Shown piece after piece: positions 21,034 through 29,052 of a stretch of DNA of 34,507 bases (position 1 is its first letter; the number at the start of each line of letters is the position of its first letter). Origin of the DNA: a virus. The stretch is from positions 1 through 34,507 of the IMG/VR virus record IMGVR_UViG_3300018418_000057; one strand, given 5' to 3'. A model generated the notes under the pieces. That model was not told the DNA's origin and searched no databases. It saw only the letters and a list, made by a program, of their open reading frames with translations. Position numbers and translations under genes: made by a program.

Positions 21034-21594
21034 CTATTTATTATTTAATCTAACAAGTTCAATTCCAGCGTCGAATAAAAACTTAAGCGATTCGAGTTTT
21101 CTATATAACTCCTTAAACACTAATCTTTTTACCCCACTCTGAATAATAAGTTTAGAGCATTCAAAGCAAGGAGATACTGTAACATAAAGTGTCGCACCAT
21201 CAGAGCTTTGTGTACTCTTAGCCAACTTAGTAATCGCATTAGCCTCTGCATGTAATACATGAGGTAAAGTGACGTGAGATGAATCTTCGCAGACGTTTGG
21301 AAAACCTGTGGGTGAACCGTTATAGCCGTCAGATATAATAGATTTATCTTTCACAATAAGACTACCAACTTTCATCCTTTCGCAATAAGAATTAGTAGCC
21401 CACACCTTTGCCATTTCTAGATAGACCCTATCCATCTTCCTATCCTTAATGGAATAAAAGGTTTCGTCTATTTCTTTGAAATTATCATCCGAGGTAATAA
21501 CTCTGCTAAGGCTTGGACTTGCTATCCAATAATCTCCTTTTGCTAGATCTTCTTTGGTGAAAAAATCAGAGGGATCAATAAATGCTTCTTCCAT
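21034..21594 (-). CDS. cd: dCMP deaminase (zinc-dependent)
   Basis: 186 aa (T4 Cd is 193). Zinc site: HAEANAI with His115 and catalytic Glu117, and SPCFECSKLI with Cys143 and Cys146. The upstream DGYNGSPTGFPNVCED segment (89-104) is typical of phage-type deoxycytidylate deaminases. It converts dCMP to dUMP for thymidylate synthesis. An N-terminal extension of about 50 residues (DPSDFFTKEDLAKGDYWIAS...) precedes the core. Upstream lies a TATATTTG box next to a perfect 8-bp dyad. It precedes the sigma factor by 34 bases, probably in the same transcript. Confidence 0.9.
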   Translation of the reverse strand: MEEAFIDPSDFFTKEDLAKGDYWIASPSLSRVITSDDNFKEIDETFYSIKDRKMDRVYLEMAKVWATNSYCERMKVGSLIVKDKSIISDGYNGSPTGFPNVCEDSSHVTLPHVLHAEANAITKLAKSTQSSDGATLYVTVSPCFECSKLIIQSGVKRLVFKELYRKLESLKFLFDAGIELVRLNNK

Positions 21595-21626
21595 TCTCGG
21601 TTCAGGATTAAAAAGTAGTTGAGAAA

Positions 21627-21656
21627 CAAATATAACGTTTTCCCACGTTGGGAAAA
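21627..21656 (-). promoter_or_regulatory. Candidate promoter with adjacent dyad before dCMP deaminase
   Basis: Minus strand TATATTTG at 21634-21627 fits TAnnTTTG, 32 bases before the ATG. Immediately upstream is a perfect inverted repeat TTTTCCCA ACG TGGGAAAA (21656-21638), placed where a repressor or activator could bind. A second inverted repeat AAACAATT/AATTGTTT (21668-21689) straddles the stop codon of the preceding gene and might be a weak terminator. Confidence 0.35.
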
Positions 21657-21676
21657 AATGAAGTTATAAACAATTG

Positions 21677-23095
21677 CTAGAAATTGTTTGACGTTGGTCT
21701 AAACGGAACGTCGTTAACAATTGTTAGCGGTGATCTAAGTGCTTGGTATATCGAAGCAAGCAAAGATTTCATCTCCTTTACGTCCTTAGAAGTCATTGTG
21801 TCGGAAGATGCAGGAGTATTTGATGCAGAAGATTCTTTTGACTTTTTTGCTGGTGTACTGCTTGTTGGAGAAGAGGATTCTTTCAGAGCTGCGGTTGCTT
21901 GATTAATTTTTTCCAAAGCATTAGAAGATTTATTAGCACTAGAACCACCACTACCTTCGCTTTCTTTATTAAATGGTTTTGTTACTCTCTCCTTTAGCTC
22001 TTGCGAGGTACTTACAACTTGACTCATAGCATCAGATCCTTTTTTCCTTGCATCTTCTATTTTTGATTTAACCAAAGCTGTTATATCATTTACGCCGGAT
22101 ATACCTGACTTAAGTTTAGATTGTTCTGAAACCAAATCTTGTTTAGGCGTCACCTCAGATTTTTGAGGTACAACTGGTGTTGAGGTCTTGAGAACTTCGG
22201 TATCCTTTATTGTCTCCACTTTAGGAACGCTTGGGTTTGGAGTCTTGAGAACCTCTGTATCCTTTATCGTCTCTACCTTAGGAGCATTCGAGGCCGAAGA
22301 TAACTTTTGAAGATCCTCTTGAGTAAAATATTCTCGGTCTCTTTCGCTGAGGAAATAATCAAATTCATCCTTTAGGTAATCAGGATCAGCCAAAAGCTCC
22401 TGCTGGTCACTTTCGTCTAGGTCATTTTTAGAATACTCTATAAACTCGCTAATAAGCTTTGAGTCGGATGTAATCTTAGAAAGTGCAGCTTGCAATGGGT
22501 TTTGTTGTACAATTCTTCCAAGTTTTATATTTTTTTCTCTCTCTTCCGCAAGCATCATATCCATCATCTGCTGCTCCATAGTCCTAACTTTATTGCCTTT
22601 ATCTAACTTAACAAGCTCTGGTCCACCCTCACCAACAACCGCAATACCATCACCCTCAACAGTACCACCCTGTTTCAGTCCAGGAATTTTTGGTATAACA
22701 TCAGAGAAAACATTTTTTACACCACTACTCAGGATACCTTTAAAATCTATTGGCTCTCCGGATTTTACTTGTGCAATTTGACTAGGTAAATTTGAAATAA
22801 AATTAGAGGAGGATTCAATAAGAGACTTGGAAATACTATCCTTTAAATCGCTGATGAGCTTATCATTCTCAGAAGTTATCGTTTTAGTAAAAGACTCGGT
22901 AAATCCCTTAAAAGCCTTTTCCAAATCTTGCCCGCTGGGCATAGCTCCTTTTTTAATATCACTTGTCAGATTCTTTATACTCTCGGAGGATTCTATATTA
23001 GCCTTAGTAGATTCCTTAAGCTCTTGATAAAGTGAATCAAAATTTGAAGAAAGAGTAGTAAGTTCTCTTAGCAATTTGTCAGATCCGTTTACCAT
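21677..23095 (-). CDS. Structural protein with tape-measure-type Gly-rich motif
   Basis: 472 aa. N-terminal 110 residues are coiled coil with Ser-rich heptads. Residues 143-170 (QGGTVEGDGIAVVGEGGPEL, then VKLDKGNKV) match the short G-G...VGE.GPE.V.l..G motif found near the end of many phage tape measure proteins. The rest is Ser/Thr/Pro/Lys-rich low complexity, with two 19-aa tandem repeats (PKVETIKDTEVLKT). It ends with PFRPTSNNF. Its place after sheath, tubes and hub/chaperone-like genes fits a tape measure or hub component, but it is shorter than T4 gp29 (590 aa) and lacks long hydrophobic segments. Own late box 23 bases upstream. Confidence 0.6.
   Translation of the reverse strand: MVNGSDKLLRELTTLSSNFDSLYQELKESTKANIESSESIKNLTSDIKKGAMPSGQDLEKAFKGFTESFTKTITSENDKLISDLKDSISKSLIESSSNFISNLPSQIAQVKSGEPIDFKGILSSGVKNVFSDVIPKIPGLKQGGTVEGDGIAVVGEGGPELVKLDKGNKVRTMEQQMMDMMLAEEREKNIKLGRIVQQNPLQAALSKITSDSKLISEFIEYSKNDLDESDQQELLADPDYLKDEFDYFLSERDREYFTQEDLQKLSSASNAPKVETIKDTEVLKTPNPSVPKVETIKDTEVLKTSTPVVPQKSEVTPKQDLVSEQSKLKSGISGVNDITALVKSKIEDARKKGSDAMSQVVSTSQELKERVTKPFNKESEGSGGSSANKSSNALEKINQATAALKESSSPTSSTPAKKSKESSASNTPASSDTMTSKDVKEMKSLLASIYQALRSPLTIVNDVPFRPTSNNF
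22185..22283 (-). repeat. Two 57-bp tandem repeats (19 aa each)
   Basis: GTCTTGAGAAC starts at 22185 and again at 22242 (offset 57), each continuing through TATCCTTTAT and a ...TAGGA end. They encode PKVETIKDTEVLKT twice in the linker of the 472-aa protein. High DNA similarity suggests a recent duplication. Confidence 0.8.
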
Positions 23096-23113
23096 TAACA
23101 GATTGGGTTATTT

Positions 23114-23130
23114 TCTGATTATATATCAGA
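23114..23130 (-). promoter_or_regulatory. Candidate late promoter box GATATATAA within a dyad
   Basis: Minus strand TCTGATATATAATCAGA: the box (23127-23119) is 23 bases before the ATG at 23095. The sequence is a 6-5-6 inverted repeat (TCTGAT / ATCAGA), similar in idea to the dyad at 16087-16104. Confidence 0.55.
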
Positions 23131-23142
23131 CATTAACGATTA

Positions 23143-23418
23143 TCACTTATTGTTAAAGCTAAAGACCTCGGTCTGGCCACTCTCCTGGAGTTTTTTCTTG
23201 TTCTCCTCTTCAACAGAGTCGTTTAATTTATCTAGCCAAATCTGATATTCATAAAAAGGAACTGACTCTAGCCAATTAGGATCTATTGTGTGTTCTCTCC
23301 AAAGACGGAACTTGAGATCAAAATAATTCTCTAAAGATATCTGAAATAACGAAAAGAGATCTGAACCCGGAGGGAAAGTAAATTGGAGCGGTGACCTCCC
23401 CAGCACCGCAAGAATCAC
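23143..23418 (-). CDS. gp51/tail-assembly-chaperone-like frame, overlapping the hub gene
   Basis: Open for 91 codons from GTG 23418; the first 101 bases overlap the 3' end of the gp26-like gene in the +1 frame. The non-overlapping part FDLKFRLWREHTIDPNWLES, then VPFYEYQIWLDKLNDSVEEE, resembles small proteins of T4-like phages that lie after gp26 (gp51-like, with a pattern like L..MP.y.r.w....L.EE.E...). No in-frame ATG exists and three TAA codons precede the GTG, so either the GTG starts it or a +1/-2 ribosomal shift in the overlap fuses it to the hub protein, as in tail-chaperone genes of other phages. CCC-T within TTT CCC TCC is a possible +1 site. Role inferred from position and pattern. 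Confidence 0.5.
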   Translation of the reverse strand: MILAVLGRSPLQFTFPPGSDLFSLFQISLENYFDLKFRLWREHTIDPNWLESVPFYEYQIWLDKLNDSVEEENKKKLQESGQTEVFSFNNK

Positions 23419-24385
23419 ATTTTACTCTTACCCTTAGATTTGTTCCTATCTTGATTTTTTCTGCTAATTCAAAATAAGCAGAAAACTCCTCCTTTGTCCA
23501 TTCTTCCAAAGAAGAAACCATAGTCTCTTTGATTTTAAAATAATCAAGACCTCTCCAATCATTAAAATAAAATGGAGCTATTTTTATAAAACTCTTGTCG
23601 ACTTCTTCACCCTTTGCAACACAATCAGCAACAAAAGATGATATTGCTTTTGTTACACCAATTGACGGTGGCGACATTTTTATAGTTTTCCCTATTCTTC
23701 TAATAGGGAAAACAAAACCTCTTTCGGTAGTGGAATAATATTTAAGCAAATCCCGATCTATATCATAATTGCTCAACACACCAGTTCTAAGCTCAATACC
23801 TTCCATCCCAGAGCATCCTTTTGTAGTGCATCCACCTTCAGGGTTTACAATAATCCTGTTTTCCCCCTTAACAAAAGTTAAGTCCCTTATAGCCATGATG
23901 ATAAAGAACCTATCTTCTTGCTTTAGGTCCCGGTAAGACACAAGACCTCCGTTTTCCTCAAACTTAACTTTACAGCATGCCTCAAGAATGAAATTAAGCT
24001 TGTTATCTATATCTAGCATGTCATCCTCATCTATTGTTGAGAATTGTCGTATTTCCCTGACCTCCGCTGGTCTGATAGCTATTCTTGTTGCTTCCGGATA
24101 AAATAATCCCTGAGAGGGTAACATCCCCATCGGGAGGTTTTTCCACCCAAGGTCTAATGGTTTAGATTCGGCCTCTTGCACATAAGGTTGACTTTCAACT
24201 TTACCTTCATGAATGTTACCAAGAGGGTCTTCTGTATTTTCGGGCTGCTTTTCTGGATAAATATTTTCTTGTAGCTCTGTATCCAGATTCAAGCCATCTG
24301 GTTCATCATATTTAATACCACCAGCGATTTCTTTTTCCCTGAGTATTTCTTCTGGAGAAAGGTTATTATCGGACATATTTGACAT
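23318..24385 (-). CDS. Baseplate hub protein (T4 gp26-like)
   Basis: 355 aa. The first 75 residues are an acidic, probably unstructured leader. Then WKNLPMGMLPSQGLFYPEATRIAIRPAEVREIRQF (about 81-115) matches the LPS.G.fY.......iRp...eEi pattern of gp26-type hub proteins, followed by a helical body (LILEACCKVKFEENGGL..YRDLKQEDRFFIIMAIRDLTF). Two Cys pairs, CTTKGC and CDSC, may hold zinc. The C-terminus (IYFPSGFRSLFVISDIFRELF) overlaps the next frame. It follows the second tail tube gene after 67 bases; a variant box GTATATAAA lies just before its ATG. Family recognition moderate; possibly a tail-assembly chaperone instead. Confidence 0.6.
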   Translation of the reverse strand: MSNMSDNNLSPEEILREKEIAGGIKYDEPDGLNLDTELQENIYPEKQPENTEDPLGNIHEGKVESQPYVQEAESKPLDLGWKNLPMGMLPSQGLFYPEATRIAIRPAEVREIRQFSTIDEDDMLDIDNKLNFILEACCKVKFEENGGLVSYRDLKQEDRFFIIMAIRDLTFVKGENRIIVNPEGGCTTKGCSGMEGIELRTGVLSNYDIDRDLLKYYSTTERGFVFPIRRIGKTIKMSPPSIGVTKAISSFVADCVAKGEEVDKSFIKIAPFYFNDWRGLDYFKIKETMVSSLEEWTKEEFSAYFELAEKIKIGTNLRVRVKCDSCGAGEVTAPIYFPSGFRSLFVISDIFRELF

Positions 24386-24452
24386 TTTCTTTATATACCG
24401 TTGGTATAAAAAAACCAGAAATTATAGAAAAAAATTGGAGTTAAGTTCCGTA

Positions 24453-25031
24453 TTAAAGGAATAGGTCGTTCCAGTAATCTGACTTCCATGTAGTATCAAT
24501 GGTATAAAGAGCATCTCCGATATCGTAAGAAAGGTTCATTGGAGTAATTGGCTCTACCAAGAAACAATTGTTCAGTGTTATCCTCCTGAAGACATCACCT
24601 TGTTTATTAAAAACAGAAACTACCATAGAACCAACATAATCTCTTTTAAGACCCATTGCTCCAGTTAATGGATTGTAAATTAAATCAGACCATTGTCTTA
24701 AAACCTTATAAAGAACCATAGAATTGTCCTCATTAAGGTTCACTTCGAAAGACATATTAAACTGTACATCAGATGTAGATGGTTCACCACCAGCATACCT
24801 TCTTTCAGCAAACTTGTAATATTGGGTAACAGCATCAGCTGGCTGTATATCAACTTGTAAGGCAGAAATACTCTTCACTTGCTGAGTAAGTATATTCTCA
24901 CCCTTAAATGTAGTATTAGCAAGATTGATACCGTTAGGTGGAGTTATAAGAACCTCAAACTGGTTTAAGAAAACCGGCTCGTAGTTATTCCTTGCTGCCT
25001 TAGAGTTGTTAAAATGTGGTAAACCTGCCAT
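24453..25031 (-). CDS. 19: Tail tube protein, second copy (gp19-like)
   Basis: 192 aa (T4 gp19 is 163). Ends TTWKSDYWNDLFL, comparable with the ALDYWE end of T4 gp19. It shares with the 184-aa neighbour MAGLPH, NQFEV, Y.FA.R.YAGG.P, RQW.DLIYNPLTGA.G.K.DY.G, VVSVFNK.GDVFRRITL and the DYW.DLFL end, about half of residues overall. Main differences: an extra loop (LANTTFKGENILTQQV) and a less acidic centre. Tail tubes stack as hexamers inside the sheath. Its start is 17 bases after the first copy's stop. A separate initiator or terminator ring role for one copy is possible. Confidence 0.82.
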   Translation of the reverse strand: MAGLPHFNNSKAARNNYEPVFLNQFEVLITPPNGINLANTTFKGENILTQQVKSISALQVDIQPADAVTQYYKFAERRYAGGEPSTSDVQFNMSFEVNLNEDNSMVLYKVLRQWSDLIYNPLTGAMGLKRDYVGSMVVSVFNKQGDVFRRITLNNCFLVEPITPMNLSYDIGDALYTIDTTWKSDYWNDLFL

Positions 25032-25048
25032 TTATGCTTTGTTATATT

Positions 25049-25603
25049 TTATAGGAATAAATCGTCCCAGTAATCAACTGCCCAAGTCATATTAATCTCA
25101 TAGAGCGTAGTACCATTTACGTATTCTAGCTCCATAGGATCAATTGCTTTTAGTGGGAAGCAATCCTTAAGAGTAATTCTCCTAAATACATCACCATTTT
25201 TATTGAAGACAGACACAACGATTGTCCCAGTATAATCTGCTTTAATTCCTTGCGCCCCTGTCAATGGATTGTAAATTAAATCAGTCCACTGTCTCATCGT
25301 CTTAAAGACGTACATTGAATTAGCATCGTCAAGGTTGACAGTAAACTTTAAACCAAGATCCAGAGTTGTTGTATCTGGTTTACCTCCAGCATAGTTCCTC
25401 TTTGCAAACTTATATTTCTGAGATACAAAGCTAGGGTTTTTATCCACATCCAAACCACTTACAGAAACAACTTGTTCTAGTAGCACTGGACCTCCAGAAA
25501 CAGCCGCAGGTGGTATAACATTTACCTCAAATTGGTTAAGGTAAACCGGCTCAAATTTATTAACCGAGTTTATGGAATTTTGGTAATGTGGTAAACCAGC
25601 CAT
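25049..25603 (-). CDS. 19: Tail tube protein, first copy (gp19-like)
   Basis: 184 aa. Starts MAGLPHYQNSINSVNKFEPVYLNQFEVNVIPPAA and ends YEINMTWAVDYWDDLFL, the expected tube-protein ending. Beta-rich throughout. It directly follows the sheath gene (49-base gap), as gp19 follows gp18 in T4. Upstream is a GATAAATAT box close to the late-box consensus, 20 bases before the ATG, which may give the abundant tube protein an extra promoter. With the next gene it forms a tandem pair, the same arrangement as the portals. Confidence 0.85.
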   Translation of the reverse strand: MAGLPHYQNSINSVNKFEPVYLNQFEVNVIPPAAVSGGPVLLEQVVSVSGLDVDKNPSFVSQKYKFAKRNYAGGKPDTTTLDLGLKFTVNLDDANSMYVFKTMRQWTDLIYNPLTGAQGIKADYTGTIVVSVFNKNGDVFRRITLKDCFPLKAIDPMELEYVNGTTLYEINMTWAVDYWDDLFL

Positions 25604-25622
25604 TTAGTCTTGTCCTTTTTTT

Positions 25623-25631
25623 ATATTTATC
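25623..25631 (-). promoter_or_regulatory. Variant late-type box GATAAATAT before tail tube
   Basis: Minus strand CGGATAAATATAAAAAAAGG, one mismatch from GATATATA and close to the T4 late box TATAAATA, 20 bases before ATG 25603. A weak AT-rich hairpin (TTTCAA/TTGAAA, 25637-25652) next to it covers the end of the sheath gene. Confidence 0.35.
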
Positions 25632-25652
25632 CGAATTTTCAATTTTTTGAAA

Positions 25653-28600
25653 TTAAGCGAATTGGATAAATCCTCCAGCAGCGATACCACCAGTTCTTGT
25701 AACAGTAATTCTGTTTATGAACTTCTGAATACCTCTAGCAGGTTCGATAATTACATCAATAATACCGATGTTCTGATCGATAATAGAAGGAGGGTTGTTA
25801 GAAGAATCCATGATTACTTGGTAAGCATAAATACCACCACCAGCTCTAACTCCATCTAAGTAGTTATCTACAAGGGTTTTGATCTCTAGTCTTATAGAAT
25901 CTTCATTGAAATCAAATAGGTAGTTAGCCATGATCTCTTCAACGTCATTCTCAACACTGATGAGAAGGTCCCTCACGTGTACTAAATTAAATGCCGAATT
26001 AACAGTTTGATAAGCTGTTTGGTTACCAAAGACAACTACACCAAGGCCTCTCTTCTTAATTATAGGGTTAAGACCTACTGGCTCCAACCATCCTCTATCT
26101 TCGTCAGTGAAATCATATTCGAGTCCGACAAGGTTTTGTCCTGAGATTACCCCTCTCTTCTGACCTGCTATAATGCTGTAAGGTTCGCCATTAGCAAATT
26201 TTCTAACAAAGTTGTTGGAGATATAAGCTGCAGGAGGAACGTTTACATTTCTATTATTTTCCCTTACCGTTAAGTATGGCGTATAGAAAGCAGCGTATTT
26301 GGCTCCTTGATCTTCAGTAGGTAAACTGAAAGTGTAAGAAGGATTAAGAGATAAGTTACCACCTTCCGAAATATATTGTGCCTTCAGTGAAGGATACGGG
26401 TTAGTTTGTGTTGGTGCATCAGTAAACCTAGGGTCTGTTGACTCCCTAAACTGCTCCATCGAAGGAGCGTTAATTAAAGCAAGAGCCTTCTGTCTCATCA
26501 TTGCCAACTTACTAAGCTGATATTTAGAGTTAGGCAAAATCTGACCACTGAAGGTATCTACGATGTATCTGAACGAGATCACATCCTTAGCAGCAAGTGT
26601 CGCTGCAATGTTTGTGTTGTACATTACATCCAGTAGTTCAGATACTCTAGCATCAGTACCATTTGGCCTGTGGGAATCCCTCATTGTAAACCCATTCAGG
26701 TATGTGAAGTCGAAAGACCTAGTAAACTGAGGTATTGACTTAAACTTCTGAACTTGAATCGGACTCCCCGCATAGTAATAAAGAGGCCTTGCAGTTGTTA
26801 CTTGCACAACGTTTGGTGTTGTTGTTTGAGCAACCGAGGTAACTCTCGTTAACCTATATTGTCTATTACTACCAACGGTTTCACAAATATCCTGGTCAGT
26901 AGATACTATAAGATCACCAACAGATATTGGGGATGATGGTGAAGAAGATATAGTGAAATTAGTCGGATCTATTTGTGTTATCACATCAATAAACTGGTTA
27001 ATAGAGCCTACAGATGAAACTATATCAGTCTTACCCGCAGCTACTGGAAGACCAATATTGTCAGAAGCAAAAGGTTTGCTGCCAGGTAAACCCGTGGAGA
27101 ATGCAGTATAATCTACCAAATTGTCTGGATTTTGTCTAGCAACGTTATCAAACTGCCTAGCATATGCTACAGCAAATTGGTCTCTATCAATTGTGCTTTC
27201 GTATGAAATATAATTAATGGAACTTCCAGTTTCATTTAACCAAATCTGGTCTCCATCCTCAAGTTCACCGTAAAGCAAGTCCTGGTAGAATGCTGTAGAC
27301 AATTGTCCAGTTAAGGCGTTACTAGCTGTTCCACCGGTTACTGAACTAACTGATGTAATATCTAAATAATCAGAAGATGCAAATTGATAATAGTCAGCAG
27401 AAATGTTTCCAGATGTAGCTCCCACCATATTGCTATATGGAGTAACGGAGACACCTTGAGCAGAGTATGATGCAGTATCAAGTGGGTGTGTCCATGTTAG
27501 GAGCACTTCTCCACCCGTTTGAATAACACCAGACACTCTTAGTTTTACTAGGTCATTTTCGGAGAATTGGTTTATAACTGAACCAGTTAACCCAGATAAA
27601 CCAGTAACTCTACCCATAATGTAAGGCGAAGAGGTAGCGCTTGGAGTTGCAAAAGATACCAATTCGTTTTTCTCTGCTGTAGTAAGGGAAGCACCGGTAA
27701 CTCCGCTGTTAGTTACTACATAATGTAAACCTCCATACTTAAGGGAAGGATCATAACCATCGAAAGCTGTTGCTCCTACACCATATGTAGAGGTAGCTCC
27801 AATAGTTAGTAGTGTACCAACATTTATAGAATCCGGTGATGATCCACTAGCACCAGTAGCTGCATCGGTTATTGTCGTAACATTTTGTGAGTATAGGTAA
27901 TCAGCAGTAAGATTCTGATCATAGCTTAAGAAATTAAGTCTTGCATCAACAATGTCCCTATCTGCCGTAAGCTCGTCAATTAAGTGGTGTCCTACAAGGT
28001 CAATCTTATAAGGATTAGTACAGATATCATCCATTGCATCCTCATCAACAGCACAGAATAAACCGGTAGAAGGAGTATTATTGTTAATAAGCGTTTGGAT
28101 GTATTGGTTATTACCATTCAGGTCAACAAAATCTGGGATTAAACATCCTGTGGTTGAAGTAACAATATTCACATCAGGTTGTGATAAGAAATTGTTGATC
28201 TGGCTTTTTATAAATCCATTTCTTGTAAAGTATGAACTCCATTTAGGGTCTAAAGATAGTGTCTCGTAATCAGTCCAATCTCCAGATACTGAGATAACAT
28301 CTATAAAGTAATCCGAAATGTAATCATATGGGTGCATGAAGCTAGGAACGTTGTCCGCTCCATACCAATCTAAGGCAAAAACATCATATCCTTGTAAAGG
28401 TTGAACCGCATCAGTTGATTTCCTAACAATGACACTTATTGCTTCCTTACCAAGGTTAACAAGGTTAAAAAGTCTACCAGTATCTACAGCAGAAAGTGTA
28501 GCTAAGAAGTAATCGGTATCAGCAAACCAAAATCTCTCCTTATTATAGAAGGAGGAATATAGCCTGGAGGTAAGAACCCCGTTAGATTGCTCAGTATCAA

Positions 28601-28949
28601 TCGAATAACCAAAATAGTTAACCACATCAGCTGTAGGGCTATCTATATCATTATTCAAATTCAACAAATTCAGAGCAAATACTGGGCCAGTATTTAAACA
28701 CGCAAATATTGAGCGGTGGAAGTAAGATCCTTTAGCCTCTAAAGTCTTATCTATATCACCAAAAATTGCTACCGCTGTAGTTACATCCGGTAAATACACG
28801 GGAGCATTAAAAGGTCCTTTATTCGAAAATCCCACCACCAATCTTATAGTCTGAGACGTAAGAATGACGTTTTCTGAAGCGTCAAACTCAAGCGTATAGA
28901 CTCCTGATGCTTTAAATTGGGATAAATCCAGTTTGATTTTCTTTGCCAT
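25653..28949 (-). CDS. 18: Contractile tail sheath protein (gp18-like), enlarged
   Basis: 1098 aa, against 659 in T4. N-terminal GVYTLEFDASENVILTSQTIRLVVGFSNKGPFNAPVYLPDVTTA (16-59) is the handshake-type start of sheath proteins. The C-terminal domain from about 790 is typical: DTFSGQILPNSKYQLSKLAM, GLNPIIKKRGLGVVVFGNQTAYQ, VRDLLISVENDVEEIMANYLFDFN, GGGIYAYQVIMDSSNN and VIIEPARGIQKFINRITVTRTGG. Between, residues about 330-700 are Ser/Thr/Gly/Ala-rich beta sequence that is probably inserted surface domains. The sheath contracts to drive the tube through the envelope. Two late boxes lie upstream. It lies between terminase and tubes as in T4. Confidence 0.9.
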   Translation of the reverse strand: MAKKIKLDLSQFKASGVYTLEFDASENVILTSQTIRLVVGFSNKGPFNAPVYLPDVTTAVAIFGDIDKTLEAKGSYFHRSIFACLNTGPVFALNLLNLNNDIDSPTADVVNYFGYSIDTEQSNGVLTSRLYSSFYNKERFWFADTDYFLATLSAVDTGRLFNLVNLGKEAISVIVRKSTDAVQPLQGYDVFALDWYGADNVPSFMHPYDYISDYFIDVISVSGDWTDYETLSLDPKWSSYFTRNGFIKSQINNFLSQPDVNIVTSTTGCLIPDFVDLNGNNQYIQTLINNNTPSTGLFCAVDEDAMDDICTNPYKIDLVGHHLIDELTADRDIVDARLNFLSYDQNLTADYLYSQNVTTITDAATGASGSSPDSINVGTLLTIGATSTYGVGATAFDGYDPSLKYGGLHYVVTNSGVTGASLTTAEKNELVSFATPSATSSPYIMGRVTGLSGLTGSVINQFSENDLVKLRVSGVIQTGGEVLLTWTHPLDTASYSAQGVSVTPYSNMVGATSGNISADYYQFASSDYLDITSVSSVTGGTASNALTGQLSTAFYQDLLYGELEDGDQIWLNETGSSINYISYESTIDRDQFAVAYARQFDNVARQNPDNLVDYTAFSTGLPGSKPFASDNIGLPVAAGKTDIVSSVGSINQFIDVITQIDPTNFTISSSPSSPISVGDLIVSTDQDICETVGSNRQYRLTRVTSVAQTTTPNVVQVTTARPLYYYAGSPIQVQKFKSIPQFTRSFDFTYLNGFTMRDSHRPNGTDARVSELLDVMYNTNIAATLAAKDVISFRYIVDTFSGQILPNSKYQLSKLAMMRQKALALINAPSMEQFRESTDPRFTDAPTQTNPYPSLKAQYISEGGNLSLNPSYTFSLPTEDQGAKYAAFYTPYLTVRENNRNVNVPPAAYISNNFVRKFANGEPYSIIAGQKRGVISGQNLVGLEYDFTDEDRGWLEPVGLNPIIKKRGLGVVVFGNQTAYQTVNSAFNLVHVRDLLISVENDVEEIMANYLFDFNEDSIRLEIKTLVDNYLDGVRAGGGIYAYQVIMDSSNNPPSIIDQNIGIIDVIIEPARGIQKFINRITVTRTGGIAAGGFIQFA

Positions 28950-28975
28950 TATTGTACAAGAGATATTTTTGCCTA

Positions 28976-28984
28976 CTATATATC
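28976..28984 (-). promoter_or_regulatory. Candidate late promoter box GATATATAG before the sheath
   Basis: Minus strand GTTTAGATATATAGTAGGC, 26 bases before ATG 28949; shares the exact 14-mer TTAGATATATAGTA with the box at 18470. A weak 5-bp hairpin (AGCAT/ATGCT) lies between it and the distal box. Confidence 0.65.
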
Positions 28985-29027
28985 TAAACCAAAACCAGCA
29001 TTTTTGTATGCTACTCGGTTAGTAATT

Positions 29028-29036
29028 GTATATATC
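29028..29036 (-). promoter_or_regulatory. Second late-type box GATATATAC before the sheath
   Basis: Minus strand TTCCGATATATACAATTAC, 16 bases after the terminase stop and 78 bases before the sheath ATG. Two boxes in tandem would fit very high expression of the sheath. Confidence 0.45.
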
Positions 29037-29052
29037 GGAAAAAGCAAATTAT

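Noticed and set aside
24394-24408. Inverted repeat TATACC GTT GGTATA before the hub gene as a terminator
   Set aside because: On the minus strand the T-run comes before rather than after the stem, and it overlaps a promoter-like sequence.
25637-25652. Hairpin TTTCAA/TTGAAA at the end of the sheath gene as terminator
   Set aside because: All AT-rich with a 4-base loop and no clear T-tract on the minus strand; too weak to call.
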